NCBI GenBank assembly: GCA_003136575.1
Contig: PLEX01000111.1
Coordinates: forward strand, 8,203-44,795
DNA length: 36,593 nucleotides
Origin: Bryobacterales bacterium
GTDB lineage: Bacteria; Acidobacteriota; Terriglobia; Bryobacterales; Bryobacteraceae
Reading direction: 5' to 3'
The notes beneath the pieces are model-generated. The model saw only the letters and a list, made by a program, of their open reading frames with translations, was not told the DNA's origin and ran no database searches. Made by a program: the position numbers and the translations under genes. This document shows positions 15,394 through 23,016 of the stretch, one piece after another. The stretch's first letter is position 1. Each line of letters starts with the position of its first letter.

Positions 15394-16305
15394 CTAGCTG
15401 TTGATCTGGACTGCGAAGTTGTTGCGGAGAACCGCACAACCGTACAGCACATCCACCGTGAATTGCTGCGACAGAGTATTCGGCTGGTAGCTCATCGTCA
15501 CTCGCATGCCGAAGTTCCCCAGTTCCGCGTACTCCGCGATCGCTCCGGTTCCCGGCAGCGGCTGCGGCAAGCGGCGCACCACCAGACCGATAGCATCCCT
15601 CTCAAACGCGAGGTTATGCGTGTTCAGCGGCGCGGCGCCCGTCACCGGCACGAACTGCGAACGGAACACGAAGAAATCTTTGATCTTCCCGATCGTTCCG
15701 TCGATGATCGTTCTCAGCCCGGCGTCACCGGCGGTCTGAAACTCGCTGAAACGGGGAATCTGCCGCATCGCCGAATAGGTATTGCTGTCGACCACCAGAT
15801 ACTTCGGCCGTTTCGACGGTACCTTCGCCGCGAACAGCGCGGTTTCCGCCTGGTCGATGACCGCCTCGGTCACCGGCGTGCCGGCCACTCCCAAAGGAGC
15901 GTTCGCGGTGAATCCCGCATACAGATTCAACAGATCGCTCTCGATCCGCTGGGCGATCGCCGCCACTGCGGGCTGCATGTAAACGCTAAGCAGATCCGGC
16001 ACGGCAAGGACTTTCGTGACATCCGGAATCTGGAAGGTCGCTTCCACGTGCGTGTTCAGCACGATCTGCGCGTTCCCCATATTGGGATTCTGAGGCTGCA
16101 CCGCCCCACCCTCGGCGATATTGTTGGCTACAAGGTTGGGTGCGATCGGCACATTCACCGTATCGCCCGCCTGTGCCAACACCGGCTCATAATCGCGATT
16201 GACCAGGTTCCCCATGACGAGGTTACCGACCAAGGCCGGCAGCGCATCCGCCGCTACCAGCTTCACGATTGCATTTGCTATATTTGCTGACGTAATTGAA
16301 GGCAT
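15394..16305 (-). CDS. Major capsid (coat) protein, P22 coat-like
   Basis: A 303-residue protein starting MPSITSANIANAIVKLVAAD with LPALVGNLVMGNLVNRDYEP and GDTVNVPIAPNL, then QIPDVTKVLAVPDLLSVYMQ and a C-terminal FGMRVTMSYQPNTLSQQFTV. The order (N-terminal helix, strand-rich VNVPI section, VPDLLS-helix, long alpha/beta core, SYQP near the end) follows the P22 gp5-like coat family, which has the HK97 fold but no proteolytic maturation. This agrees with a separate scaffold gene upstream and no protease gene in the cluster. Start ATG 16305 with AAGGAG upstream is preferred over 16335. It is flanked on both sides by hairpins. Confidence 0.85.
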   Translation of the reverse strand: MPSITSANIANAIVKLVAADALPALVGNLVMGNLVNRDYEPVLAQAGDTVNVPIAPNLVANNIAEGGAVQPQNPNMGNAQIVLNTHVEATFQIPDVTKVLAVPDLLSVYMQPAVAAIAQRIESDLLNLYAGFTANAPLGVAGTPVTEAVIDQAETALFAAKVPSKRPKYLVVDSNTYSAMRQIPRFSEFQTAGDAGLRTIIDGTIGKIKDFFVFRSQFVPVTGAAPLNTHNLAFERDAIGLVVRRLPQPLPGTGAIAEYAELGNFGMRVTMSYQPNTLSQQFTVDVLYGCAVLRNNFAVQINS

Positions 16306-16333
16306 CGTTCTCCTTTTTCTTCTCTTCCGGCCC

Positions 16334-16365
16334 AAATAAAAAGAGGAAGGCCGAAGCCTTCCTCT
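16334..16365 (-). terminator. Rho-independent terminator-like hairpin with UUCG loop before the coat gene
   Basis: On the minus strand a 10-bp stem AGAGGAAGGC/GCCTTCCTCT encloses TTCG, closed by a C-G pair as in the very stable cUUCGg tetraloop, and is followed directly by TTTTTATTT. All features of an intrinsic terminator are present, yet it lies only about 30 bases before the coat start within the head operon. It may limit read-through into later genes, act with an antiterminator, or serve as a processed 5' stabiliser for the abundant coat mRNA. Confidence 0.75.
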
Positions 16366-16523
16366 CTCTCAGCGAACCTTGCGGCATCGGCCGCATTTCG
16401 TCCATCATTCCGGCGCACTCCGAAACTGCGTCCGTTGCTACCCGGCGCGCTCAGTGGTGCGGTTACACCAATTCGCGCGCGCCATCAGCTGCGAAGCGCT
16501 ATTCCGCCATGCGCCAGACCTCG

Positions 16524-17072
16524 TTACCGCAGCGACTGCGACGCAACCCGCAGAATCTCCAGCCGCGCCCGCTCCAGATCTTCCTTGCTCATCGACGGGC
16601 CGATCTTATCCAGATCGATTCCGCCGGCACTCGCCGGAGGAGCCTTCTGCGTTCCCGTCATCCCTGTCCCGCCGGCAATACGCGCCGGCAGGAACTCCGG
16701 ATTCTCATGTACAAAGCCCGTGAGGTACTCGCTGAGCGATTTGTCTCCGTCCTCGCCCTTTGCCATTACCCGGCCATCGTCGGTACGCACGATTGCGTCC
16801 TGCACGGCCTTGTAGGCCAAATCGACTTTGACCACCCCCAGACGCTGCAACTCAGAGCGAATAGCCGTTGCCCGCTGCGCCTCGTCGGCAATAGCGCGGG
16901 CTCGTTTGTTTTCCTCGCCCATCTCGTTGAGCCGCTTCTCCAGTTGCTCGCGGCGCCTGCGCTCTTCCTGCAGTTCCGTCTTATAGGCCGGCTCGCGTCT
17001 CTCTGAATCCTGTTTCATATACTCGTTGATCGCCTGTTGTACGATCGCCTGCACGTTAACCGATTCGTCCAT
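16524..17072 (-). CDS. Capsid scaffolding protein
   Basis: A 182-residue highly charged protein with a predicted coiled coil at about residues 25-80 (KTELQEERRRREQLEKRLNE and following) and a Pro/Gly-rich loop before a short basic helical C-terminus (SKEDLERARLEILRVASQSL). Scaffold proteins of phages without maturation protease look like this: elongated helix, short basic C-terminal coat-binding helix. Its position between portal and coat supports the call. Start ATG 17072 has AAGGAG six bases upstream; the longer frame to 17207 has non-coding-like arginine-rich sequence. The 218 bases downstream to the coat gene hold a terminator-like hairpin. Confidence 0.8.
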   Translation of the reverse strand: MDESVNVQAIVQQAINEYMKQDSERREPAYKTELQEERRRREQLEKRLNEMGEENKRARAIADEAQRATAIRSELQRLGVVKVDLAYKAVQDAIVRTDDGRVMAKGEDGDKSLSEYLTGFVHENPEFLPARIAGGTGMTGTQKAPPASAGGIDLDKIGPSMSKEDLERARLEILRVASQSLR

Positions 17073-17187
17073 ATTCTCCTTTTGCCCCGCTTCATCTAAG
17101 CCCGATCTCACTGAGCCCGATTTCACGCCGAAATTGAGCCGCAAATTACCTCGCGGGCATGCGCATCCGCGACCGCAAGGGAGCGGT

Positions 17188-18630
17188 CTACGTCTTCTGT
17201 TCAACACCCGCGCCGGCGTCGATCTCCTCCGCGATGCGATCTTTGATCTCCTGCCGTGCGTCGCACAAGTACTTCAGTGCCACCCTCTTGAACACCTGTT
17301 TCTTAAGAGTCGGCGATTGAATCCCCAGATTCAGCAGGCTCTGCGCATCCGTCGCCTCGGTACCGAAATCCGTAATGTCGAACGAATCAAGCCCCACGAC
17401 GTCGACTGTCATCGCGTCCTGCCGAGCGGCAGCCACCCCGTTCAGAATGTTTCGCATCGCGTCCTTCACCAGGTCGCCATAGGCGCTCAGGATTTCCTGC
17501 GTTACCGCGAAATCCCACTGTTTACTGAGTCCGGACTGCATCGCGCCGCCGCTGTCCCCCGCCTGCTGCATCAGATAGGAGACCCGGTAGATTTCGTCCT
17601 TCAGCCGCGTCAGGTTATCCGCTGCGATCTGGTAGACCTTGCCATCCGGCTCCGCCCACCCGAACCTGTCTTCTGGGCCCAACTGGATGTAATAGCTTTC
17701 CCCGACCACCTGGCTCCACTCGCGCTCGGAGTAAATCACCGGCATCGCGAACAGGCCCATGGTCAACGCCCAGCCGAGCGCATTCGACTTGTTGAAGTGC
17801 TCCATCTGCAGCGATGCCGCTTTGTTCGTCAGCCACAGGCCGTCGCTGACCCGCAGCTCAAACACCGGTACCCGGTCGATTCCGGCAAAACCGTGCTTGC
17901 CTTGCTCCACCAGATCGATAGTCTTGCGCTGCTCATAGATTTCGTAGTTCTGGCGGTCGTAATAAATCCAGCGGGTCGCTTTCTTCCATCCGAGCGACTT
18001 CACGTCGTCCTGTTTCAACCACGACGTCCGGATGACCACCCATTCCATTTCGCCTCGCTCGTCATAGCTCCAGTTGATGACTTCATCCGCGCTGTACGCA
18101 ACGAGATACGCCCTGCTGCGCCCCAGAGCGTCTTCTTCCGCCCTCGATTTCGGCTGCCCTTCGGCACGCGGAAAATCAACCACAACGTACGATTTGCCGC
18201 AAACCAGCGTCTCCGTGAGTTGCTGGCGGAAGAATTGCGTAAGCGTCGTTCCGCGCTGGTCGCAGTTCTGAATGAACTGGCTGAAGAAATCGCGGGACGC
18301 CGCGCTTCCATCCGTCAGGTCGATCACCGGCTCCTCCCGCATCAGCGTCGCAGCGTACCAGTCCACAATCGAGCCCACGTAATTCTCGTAGAACACGTGG
18401 CCCAACCTCTCCTCGTAGACCTCGATCGGCTCCTTGTGTCGGCGTCCCAGATACTCCGCGGCATGAAGCCGGAACTGCTCGCCGCCCGCATAGATGTCGC
18501 GATAACGCCGCCACATCCGCGCTCTGGCGGAGTAATCCGGATGTTCCTGCTCGATATGTTGATTCAACCCGGCCACTTCACTCGTATCCATTACGCTACC
18601 CGCTTTCAATCGATTCAAATCCGTCGTCAT
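17188..18630 (-). CDS. Portal protein (DUF4055-like)
   Basis: A 480-residue protein with the layout of phage portals: helical start (RARMWRRYRDIYAGG, EVYEERLGHVFYENYVGSIV), a beta/alpha stem-wing region (SYVVVDFPRA, YLVAYSADEVINWSYDERG, EWVVIRTSWL), a long helix region (LTRLKDEIYRVSYLMQQAGD) and a C-terminal crown (SPTLKKQVFKRVALKYLC). The dodecameric portal forms the DNA entry channel at one vertex. Start ATG 18630 overlaps the terminase stop as ATGA (18627-18630), which decides against the longer in-frame start at 18801. I base the DUF4055 name on pattern memory. 115 bases without a gene separate it from the scaffold. Confidence 0.85.
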   Translation of the reverse strand: MTTDLNRLKAGSVMDTSEVAGLNQHIEQEHPDYSARARMWRRYRDIYAGGEQFRLHAAEYLGRRHKEPIEVYEERLGHVFYENYVGSIVDWYAATLMREEPVIDLTDGSAASRDFFSQFIQNCDQRGTTLTQFFRQQLTETLVCGKSYVVVDFPRAEGQPKSRAEEDALGRSRAYLVAYSADEVINWSYDERGEMEWVVIRTSWLKQDDVKSLGWKKATRWIYYDRQNYEIYEQRKTIDLVEQGKHGFAGIDRVPVFELRVSDGLWLTNKAASLQMEHFNKSNALGWALTMGLFAMPVIYSEREWSQVVGESYYIQLGPEDRFGWAEPDGKVYQIAADNLTRLKDEIYRVSYLMQQAGDSGGAMQSGLSKQWDFAVTQEILSAYGDLVKDAMRNILNGVAAARQDAMTVDVVGLDSFDITDFGTEATDAQSLLNLGIQSPTLKKQVFKRVALKYLCDARQEIKDRIAEEIDAGAGVEQKT

Positions 18631-19928
18631 ATCAGTCTCTGTCCGCGTTCTCCCGCACTGCCTTTGGTGTCCGCAACCTGCCACACCAGATACCCCAACG
18701 CGTCCGAAGCGTGCGTCCGTCGCCTGTCGTTGTTCTTGTCTATCTGCGTCGAATCCTCTTCGTAAGACACCTGCTCGAAGTCGTCGATCAGTTCCTTGCA
18801 CTTCTCCGACACGAACATGCGAACGTCACCCGCCGCGTTGCAAAGCCTCGCATTCACCAGCCCAACCCGGTCCCGGACCGTCGGATTGGATTTCGGCACC
18901 TTGATCGAAAGCTGCGCGCCGCGCTGGCGGAAATACTCCCGTATCACTCCGTAGTCCGTGAGTGGCGACACCGTATGCATCGATGCACCGGACGCGTCCC
19001 CATACACCACCACGCCAGCCTTCGGCATCCCGAATTTCTTCTCGAACTCCTCGCATGCCTGCTCCGATGTCGCTCTTTTCAGTACAATCTCGTCCAGCAC
19101 CCTGACTTCGTCCTGACGCATCTGCACAACCACCGAACATAGTGGATCCACGTTGAAATCCAGCGCCCAATACAACGGCTGCGACCGATCGATCGCCACC
19201 GGTGTTACATTTACTTCCCGCCTGAACGCCTGATAAACCCGCCCGCCGCGCGAGTTTAGATAATCCCCCAGCACTTCCTGCCGGAAGAAGTTCTCGTCGT
19301 AACTCTCTTTCAGCCGTTCGTAAAAATCCGGCACCACGTCCAGTAGGAACCTGTTTTCGTACGGCCGCGCCTGCACCGCTTCGTAACCCTTCACCGGATT
19401 CGATATGAACTTCCGGTACACCCAGTCGAAACCTTTAGGCGTCCACACCGCGAATCCGCAACGCCGCTCCGCCTTCGGATCGCGCAGACGGCCCTCGAGG
19501 CACAACCACGCTCCCTCGTGCGTATAAGTCAGTTCGTCCAGCCCAAACCACGCCAGATTCGTACCGCGCAACCTGTCGAAATCCTCCACGGATCTCAACA
19601 GCATCCGCGACCCCGTATCCTTCATGACCAGAACGTTTTCCGCCTTGTACAACTCGAACGGCATTTCGTTCTGGTTCAGAATCTCGACGAGCGACGTCAG
19701 AGTCGAATCCCGCAACATCGGATACGTCGGCGCTCCGATCAAACCCGTTCGGCCCCGATTCAGGTAAGCGAGCCGAATCGCCTCATGGCACAGCGCCTGG
19801 CTTTTTCCCGACCCGATCGGCCCCGAAAACCCCTTGAATCTCGCTTCCGAATCGTGAAATTTCCGCTGGCTCGGTAACGCCGAATGGATTAACTCCCGCT
19901 CGATGGTCGTTCGCATCCGTCGATCCAC
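18627..19928 (-). CDS. Terminase large subunit
   Basis: A 433-residue DNA-packaging motor. The ATPase half has Walker A GPIGSGKS (36-43) and Walker B WFGLDE with catalytic E132; coupling residues follow (FAVWTPKG). The nuclease half has the RNase H-like acidic residues D257 and D261 (ALDFNVDP), D311 (VVYGDASG) and D409 (HASDALGYL). All key residues are present, so packaging ability appears intact. Start GTG 19928 has GGAAGAG five bases upstream; ATG 19916 is an alternative. It overlaps the small upstream gene by 40 bases and the portal by four. It could pack by headful, as P22-like systems do, but this is inference. Confidence 0.92.
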   Translation of the reverse strand: MDRRMRTTIERELIHSALPSQRKFHDSEARFKGFSGPIGSGKSQALCHEAIRLAYLNRGRTGLIGAPTYPMLRDSTLTSLVEILNQNEMPFELYKAENVLVMKDTGSRMLLRSVEDFDRLRGTNLAWFGLDELTYTHEGAWLCLEGRLRDPKAERRCGFAVWTPKGFDWVYRKFISNPVKGYEAVQARPYENRFLLDVVPDFYERLKESYDENFFRQEVLGDYLNSRGGRVYQAFRREVNVTPVAIDRSQPLYWALDFNVDPLCSVVVQMRQDEVRVLDEIVLKRATSEQACEEFEKKFGMPKAGVVVYGDASGASMHTVSPLTDYGVIREYFRQRGAQLSIKVPKSNPTVRDRVGLVNARLCNAAGDVRMFVSEKCKELIDDFEQVSYEEDSTQIDKNNDRRRTHASDALGYLVWQVADTKGSAGERGQRLI

Positions 19929-20077
19929 CGGACTCTTCCTTTGCGCGGTTGCTCCCCGGCCAGTTCCTTCCGCAACTGCAGCAGGCGTACCAGGTCGCCC
20001 AGAGATGCTTTGTCGCTGTTCTCCGATTTCTCCGTCTCTTCGGACGTTTTGTTTCGCTCGACGCGTAAATCACTCAT
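19889..20077 (-). CDS. Small protein upstream of terminase, possible small terminase subunit
   Basis: A 62-residue charged protein, MSDLRVERNKTSEETEKSEN at the start and SLGDLVRLLQLRKELAGEQP in the middle. It is the first gene of the phage-like operon and overlaps the large terminase, the usual position of a small terminase subunit. It is shorter than typical small subunits (100-180 residues) and shows no clear helix-turn-helix, so the role is a guess. The ribosome binding site is weak. It could also be a fragment of a former longer gene. Confidence 0.5.
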   Translation of the reverse strand: MSDLRVERNKTSEETEKSENSDKASLGDLVRLLQLRKELAGEQPRKGRVRWIDGCERPSSGS

Positions 20078-20525
20078 GACCGAAATCTAGCAGCCACTCC
20101 GGTCATTCCGAAGGCCGGTCTTTTGTAACCTATTGAAAATAAGAGAAATATAGTTTTCAAATCGTCAATACTGAGCTTTTCGACCCTCCCGAAAACCGGG
20201 TTTTTCGCTTGAGGCCCTGCGAAACCACGGCTTCGCCGCCGAGTCCGGAAGATCTGCGGGACTACGCCCGGAGGGTCCAATTGAACGAATAGTGCCGCAG
20301 GCGACATCAGCACGTTCGGCGACGACGCCAAAGGAAAGACGCGCGTAATTGCGCCACCATGAGTCCCGTGCCTCCGCGTCGCCCAGGAGCAACGGGTGCA
20401 ATCGCCTCTTCTTCGGGAGGATCAATGCGCCGGCAAATCGCCATGTTCCGAGCCAGGCAAATTAGTTGCACCGGAAATACCGACCCCTCGCGCATGGGAC
20501 ACTGAAGACTCCGAACAAATACTAA
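20078..20525. other. Divergent intergenic region between phage block and folP
   Basis: About 450 bases without a convincing gene, between two divergent transcription units. Two minus-strand frames (20074-20331 and 20165-20425) have no motifs or ribosome sites. The part 20125-20175 is strikingly AT-rich for this genome. On the minus strand it contains TTGACG and, 18 bases on, TCTTAT, a possible sigma-70-like promoter for the phage operon. No tRNA, integrase fragment or att-like repeat was seen. Confidence 0.5.
20135..20175 (-). promoter_or_regulatory. Possible promoter of the phage-like operon
   Basis: In an AT-rich island the minus strand reads TTGACG, an 18-base spacer, then TCTTAT (four of six matches to the -10 consensus), about 60-80 bases before the first phage gene. 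It is the only reasonable sigma-70 match ahead of the block. Support is base composition and weak consensus only. Confidence 0.3.
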
Positions 20526-22205
20526 ATGAATCGCAAGATATATTACTGGAAGCTGCGCTCCGTTGAACTGCAGTTGGGCGAGAAAACTCTCGTTATGGGA
20601 ATTCTCAACGTCACTCCCGACTCTTTCTCCGACGGTGGCAGCTATTACGACCCCGACCAGGCCTACGCTCGCGCCCTGGAACTTGAAGAATTAGGCGCCG
20701 ACATTATCGATATTGGCGCCGAATCTACCCGGCCCGGCTCGCGACGCGTTTCAGCCGAAGAGGAATGGCGCCGACTTGTCCCCGTTCTCAAGCGTCTTCG
20801 CGACAAACTCACGATCCCGCTCTCGCTCGACACCTACAAGGCCGAAACCGCCGAACGCGCTTTTGAGTACGGAATTGAAATCGTAAACGACCCCAGCGGT
20901 CTCACCTTCGACGCCGACCTCGCGAAAACAGCGGCAAACGCCAATACCGGCCTGATCCTGAATCACATGCGCGGCACTCCCGAGACGTGGGCGAAGCTTC
21001 CGCCGCTACAGGACATGATTGGTTCTGTGGTGCGCGATCTCGAAGCGATGATAAACCGCGCCCGGCGCGCGGGTGTGGACCGCAGTCGCATCGCGATCGA
21101 CCCGGGTCTGGGCTTCGGCAAGCGCCGCGAGCAGAATTCCGAAATTCTCGCTCATCTGCGGCAACTGGCCGCTCTCGATTGCCCCATCCTGACCGGCCCG
21201 TCGCGGAAGTCATTCCTTGCCCAATCCACCGAGGACGAAACGCTTTACGCGACGGCGGCCGCCGTCGCGGTTTCCGTCATGAACGGCGCGCACATCGTGC
21301 GGGTTCACGACGTGAAAGAAATGCGGATGGTGGCGCAGGTGACGGACGAGATTGTCCACGCCGCCGATGCTAAACAGGCAGCCGACATCGTCAGAGAGGC
21401 CGCGAAGGAAGCTGCCGACCGCCCGGTACCGCGACGCACCGCACGCGAACTCGACGACCGCCCCCGGGCGGTCAAACCGCCCGTTGCGCGCAAAGTGACT
21501 CCGATCCCACCGCCGATAGCGATTGTCGAAAACCCGGCGGGAGCTCCGGTTCCTGTGGAAACGGGACCTGTTGAACCGATGCCCGACATCGCAAGCCAGT
21601 CGAACCAGCCAGCCTCGCCCGAATCCGTGGAACTTTCGCCGCCGGCTGAGGTGGTCGCAGCAGAAACTCCCCGCTCCGCGAAACCATATGCGGACAGGCC
21701 TCTTCGTCGGGAGTTTTCAGATGGACCGTCGGAACGAGAATCGGCACCGCGCCGCGTCACCCCGCCGCACCGCGATTCAAGGGACGGAACACCTGCCGAG
21801 CGACGCTCGCCGCGCCGTGACTTTGCAGCGGGAGAACGGCCACCACGCAGGGATTCCGGCGACAAGCGCGCTCCGAGTGGCGATCGTCCGCCACGCCGGG
21901 ACTTCTCCGGTATCCGTCCACGCAGCGGGGACCGTCCGCCTCGTCGGGAGTTCGGCGACAGCCGTCTACCCGGCGGGGACCGTCCGCCTCGCCGTGATTT
22001 CGGCAGTAGCCGTCCACCCGGCGGCGATCGTCCGCCTCGCCGGGATTTCGGCGGTAGCCCTCCACCCAGTGGGGATCGTCCGGCACGTCGCGATTCCGGC
22101 GGGAGCCGTCCGCCCGGCGGGAATCGTCCACTGCGCCGCGACAGCGGTCCGCCGCGTAGCAAACCCCTCGGCGGTGGTTCGCGCCCGTTTCGCAAGCGCC
22201 CTTAA
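20526..22205 (+). CDS. folP: Dihydropteroate synthase with long disordered arginine-rich repeat tail
   Basis: Residues 1-275 are a complete dihydropteroate synthase, which joins p-aminobenzoate to 6-hydroxymethyl-dihydropterin pyrophosphate in folate synthesis. Signatures are VMGILNVTPDSFSDGG (23-38), IIDIGAESTRPGS, LSLDTYK, NDPSGL, LNHMRGTP, IAIDPGLGFGK and LTGPSRKSF. A normal enzyme ends about here (ETLYATAAAVAVSVMNGAHI, then VRVHDVKEM). This frame continues for another 280 residues: a Pro/Ala/Glu-rich linker, then Arg/Pro/Asp/Gly-rich sequence with 16-residue repeats of the form GDRPPRRDFGGSRPPG, ending in basic SRPFRKRP. The tail resembles disordered RGG-like tails of RNA helicases. The frame is open without shift, so the fusion is encoded as read. 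Start ATG 20526 has a weak ribosome site. No folate gene partner is nearby. Confidence 0.9.
   Translation: MNRKIYYWKLRSVELQLGEKTLVMGILNVTPDSFSDGGSYYDPDQAYARALELEELGADIIDIGAESTRPGSRRVSAEEEWRRLVPVLKRLRDKLTIPLSLDTYKAETAERAFEYGIEIVNDPSGLTFDADLAKTAANANTGLILNHMRGTPETWAKLPPLQDMIGSVVRDLEAMINRARRAGVDRSRIAIDPGLGFGKRREQNSEILAHLRQLAALDCPILTGPSRKSFLAQSTEDETLYATAAAVAVSVMNGAHIVRVHDVKEMRMVAQVTDEIVHAADAKQAADIVREAAKEAADRPVPRRTARELDDRPRAVKPPVARKVTPIPPPIAIVENPAGAPVPVETGPVEPMPDIASQSNQPASPESVELSPPAEVVAAETPRSAKPYADRPLRREFSDGPSERESAPRRVTPPHRDSRDGTPAERRSPRRDFAAGERPPRRDSGDKRAPSGDRPPRRDFSGIRPRSGDRPPRREFGDSRLPGGDRPPRRDFGSSRPPGGDRPPRRDFGGSPPPSGDRPARRDSGGSRPPGGNRPLRRDSGPPRSKPLGGGSRPFRKRP
21879..22166 (+). repeat. 48-bp tandem repeat in the folP tail
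   Basis: Units begin at 21879, 21927, 21975, 22023 and 22071, with a degenerate sixth at 22119. Each encodes a 16-residue unit of the type GDRPPRRDFGSSRPPG. Copies differ mainly at third codon positions and a few residues, so the reading frame is being kept. The length is a multiple of three and copy number could vary between strains. Confidence 0.9.
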
Positions 22206-22432
22206 TCAAACGCCGCAGACGTTCCCCTACCCGCGTCCGCGAAGGGCTGCGCGGGTGGAGCGTCGGCCTCCCGTATTCATGGTGCGCGAGATCCTGCCTC
22301 GCTCAGTGCGCATCGGGAACTCGCCGCGTCTTCGCGAAGCGACTTAAACGCAATCCCGGGTTGCGTCGAATGTGGCGAGGCTGAAAAACTGAACGAAAAC
22401 TTCGGCCCAAACGAACTCTGGCTGCGCCCGAC

Positions 22433-22771
22433 CTATGGGCGGGTATGCCTGGGCTGATACAGGCCGATCTCGCCACCGCCTGGCAGCGGGATTTTCGTGA
22501 CGGAGCCCCACCGCTCGTCCATCACTTTCGCGCACTCTACGCCCTTAGTCCTGAGTCTCACTATTTCGCCGTTCAGATCGCCGCACATGAGGAATAACTC
22601 GTGCCGATCGTTTGCTTGCGCGGGATGGAGTGCGGCTTCCGCCGCCGGAAGAGCGAAAATCAGCCATCCGTGCCCTGCGTCCACCGACGCAAATCCCAGA
22701 ACGTCGCGGAAGAAGGCCCGGTCGGCCTCCGCGTCCTTGCTGTAAACGACCACATGCGCACCGTCAATCAT
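22433..22771 (-). CDS. VOC (glyoxalase/bleomycin-resistance) family protein
   Basis: A 112-residue single-module VOC protein: MIDGAHVVVYSKDAEADRAF, FFRDVLGFASVDAG, then a strand FALPAAEAALHP, ELFLMCGDLNGEIVRLRTKG and WGSVTKIPLPGGGEIGLYQP. The paired beta-alpha-beta-beta-beta pattern and the final GGGEIGLYQP strand are typical. Metal ligands and substrate cannot be assigned with certainty; the last-strand E-I-G-L-Y is compatible with a glutamate ligand. AAAGGAG lies ten bases before ATG 22771. It stands alone, convergent with folP. The 227 bases between them hold only a 7-bp GC-rich inverted repeat (22229-22256) without T-run. Confidence 0.82.
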   Translation of the reverse strand: MIDGAHVVVYSKDAEADRAFFRDVLGFASVDAGHGWLIFALPAAEAALHPAQANDRHELFLMCGDLNGEIVRLRTKGVECAKVMDERWGSVTKIPLPGGGEIGLYQPRHTRP

Positions 22772-23016
22772 CGACCTTTGCTCTCCTTTCGCTCCATCAT
22801 AGACGATATTGTTCGTAGCCGGGCGCTAGCTACTTTTCGGCGCAAAATTCGATCTTTGTCAGAAACCGGGTTGGGGCCGGGGCATGCGGCGGCGAAAGGA
22901 GAGTTTGACGTCGGGATGGGTGCCGGTCATGGCCTAACCTTATCGTTTTTGGGTTGACGGTGTGGCTGGGTTCAGCCGAAGCGCAGAGGAAGTGTTGCAG
23001 GAGGACGGACGGGGAT
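22772..23016. other. Intergenic region at the 3' side of the transposase
   Basis: 245 bases between the VOC start and the transposase stop. It must contain one end of the insertion sequence, but no terminal inverted repeat matching the other side could be found by eye. A small GGCTG/CAGCC hairpin lies near 22970. No gene is supported. Confidence 0.4.

Noticed and set aside
17026-18765. 579-codon plus-strand open frame
   Set aside because: It is the antisense shadow of the portal gene; no motifs and no ribosome site.
18627-20077. Tailocin (headless tail weapon) interpretation of the phage block
   Set aside because: Terminase, portal, scaffold and coat are all present, so DNA-filled heads are expected.
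5941-20525. attL/attR direct repeats flanking the phage block
   Set aside because: Comparison by eye of 5941-6010 with 20078-20525 showed no shared core, and no tRNA is at either edge.
21879-22166. Tandem 48-bp units as a CRISPR array
   Set aside because: Units are contiguous without spacers and encode a repeated peptide in frame.
21305-22209. Long minus-strand and alternative-frame open frames across the folP tail
   Set aside because: They are by-products of the 48-bp repeat, whose length is a multiple of three, and have no motifs.
22229-22256. Terminator after folP
   Set aside because: A 7-bp GC-rich inverted repeat exists, but the loop is 14 bases and no T-run follows.
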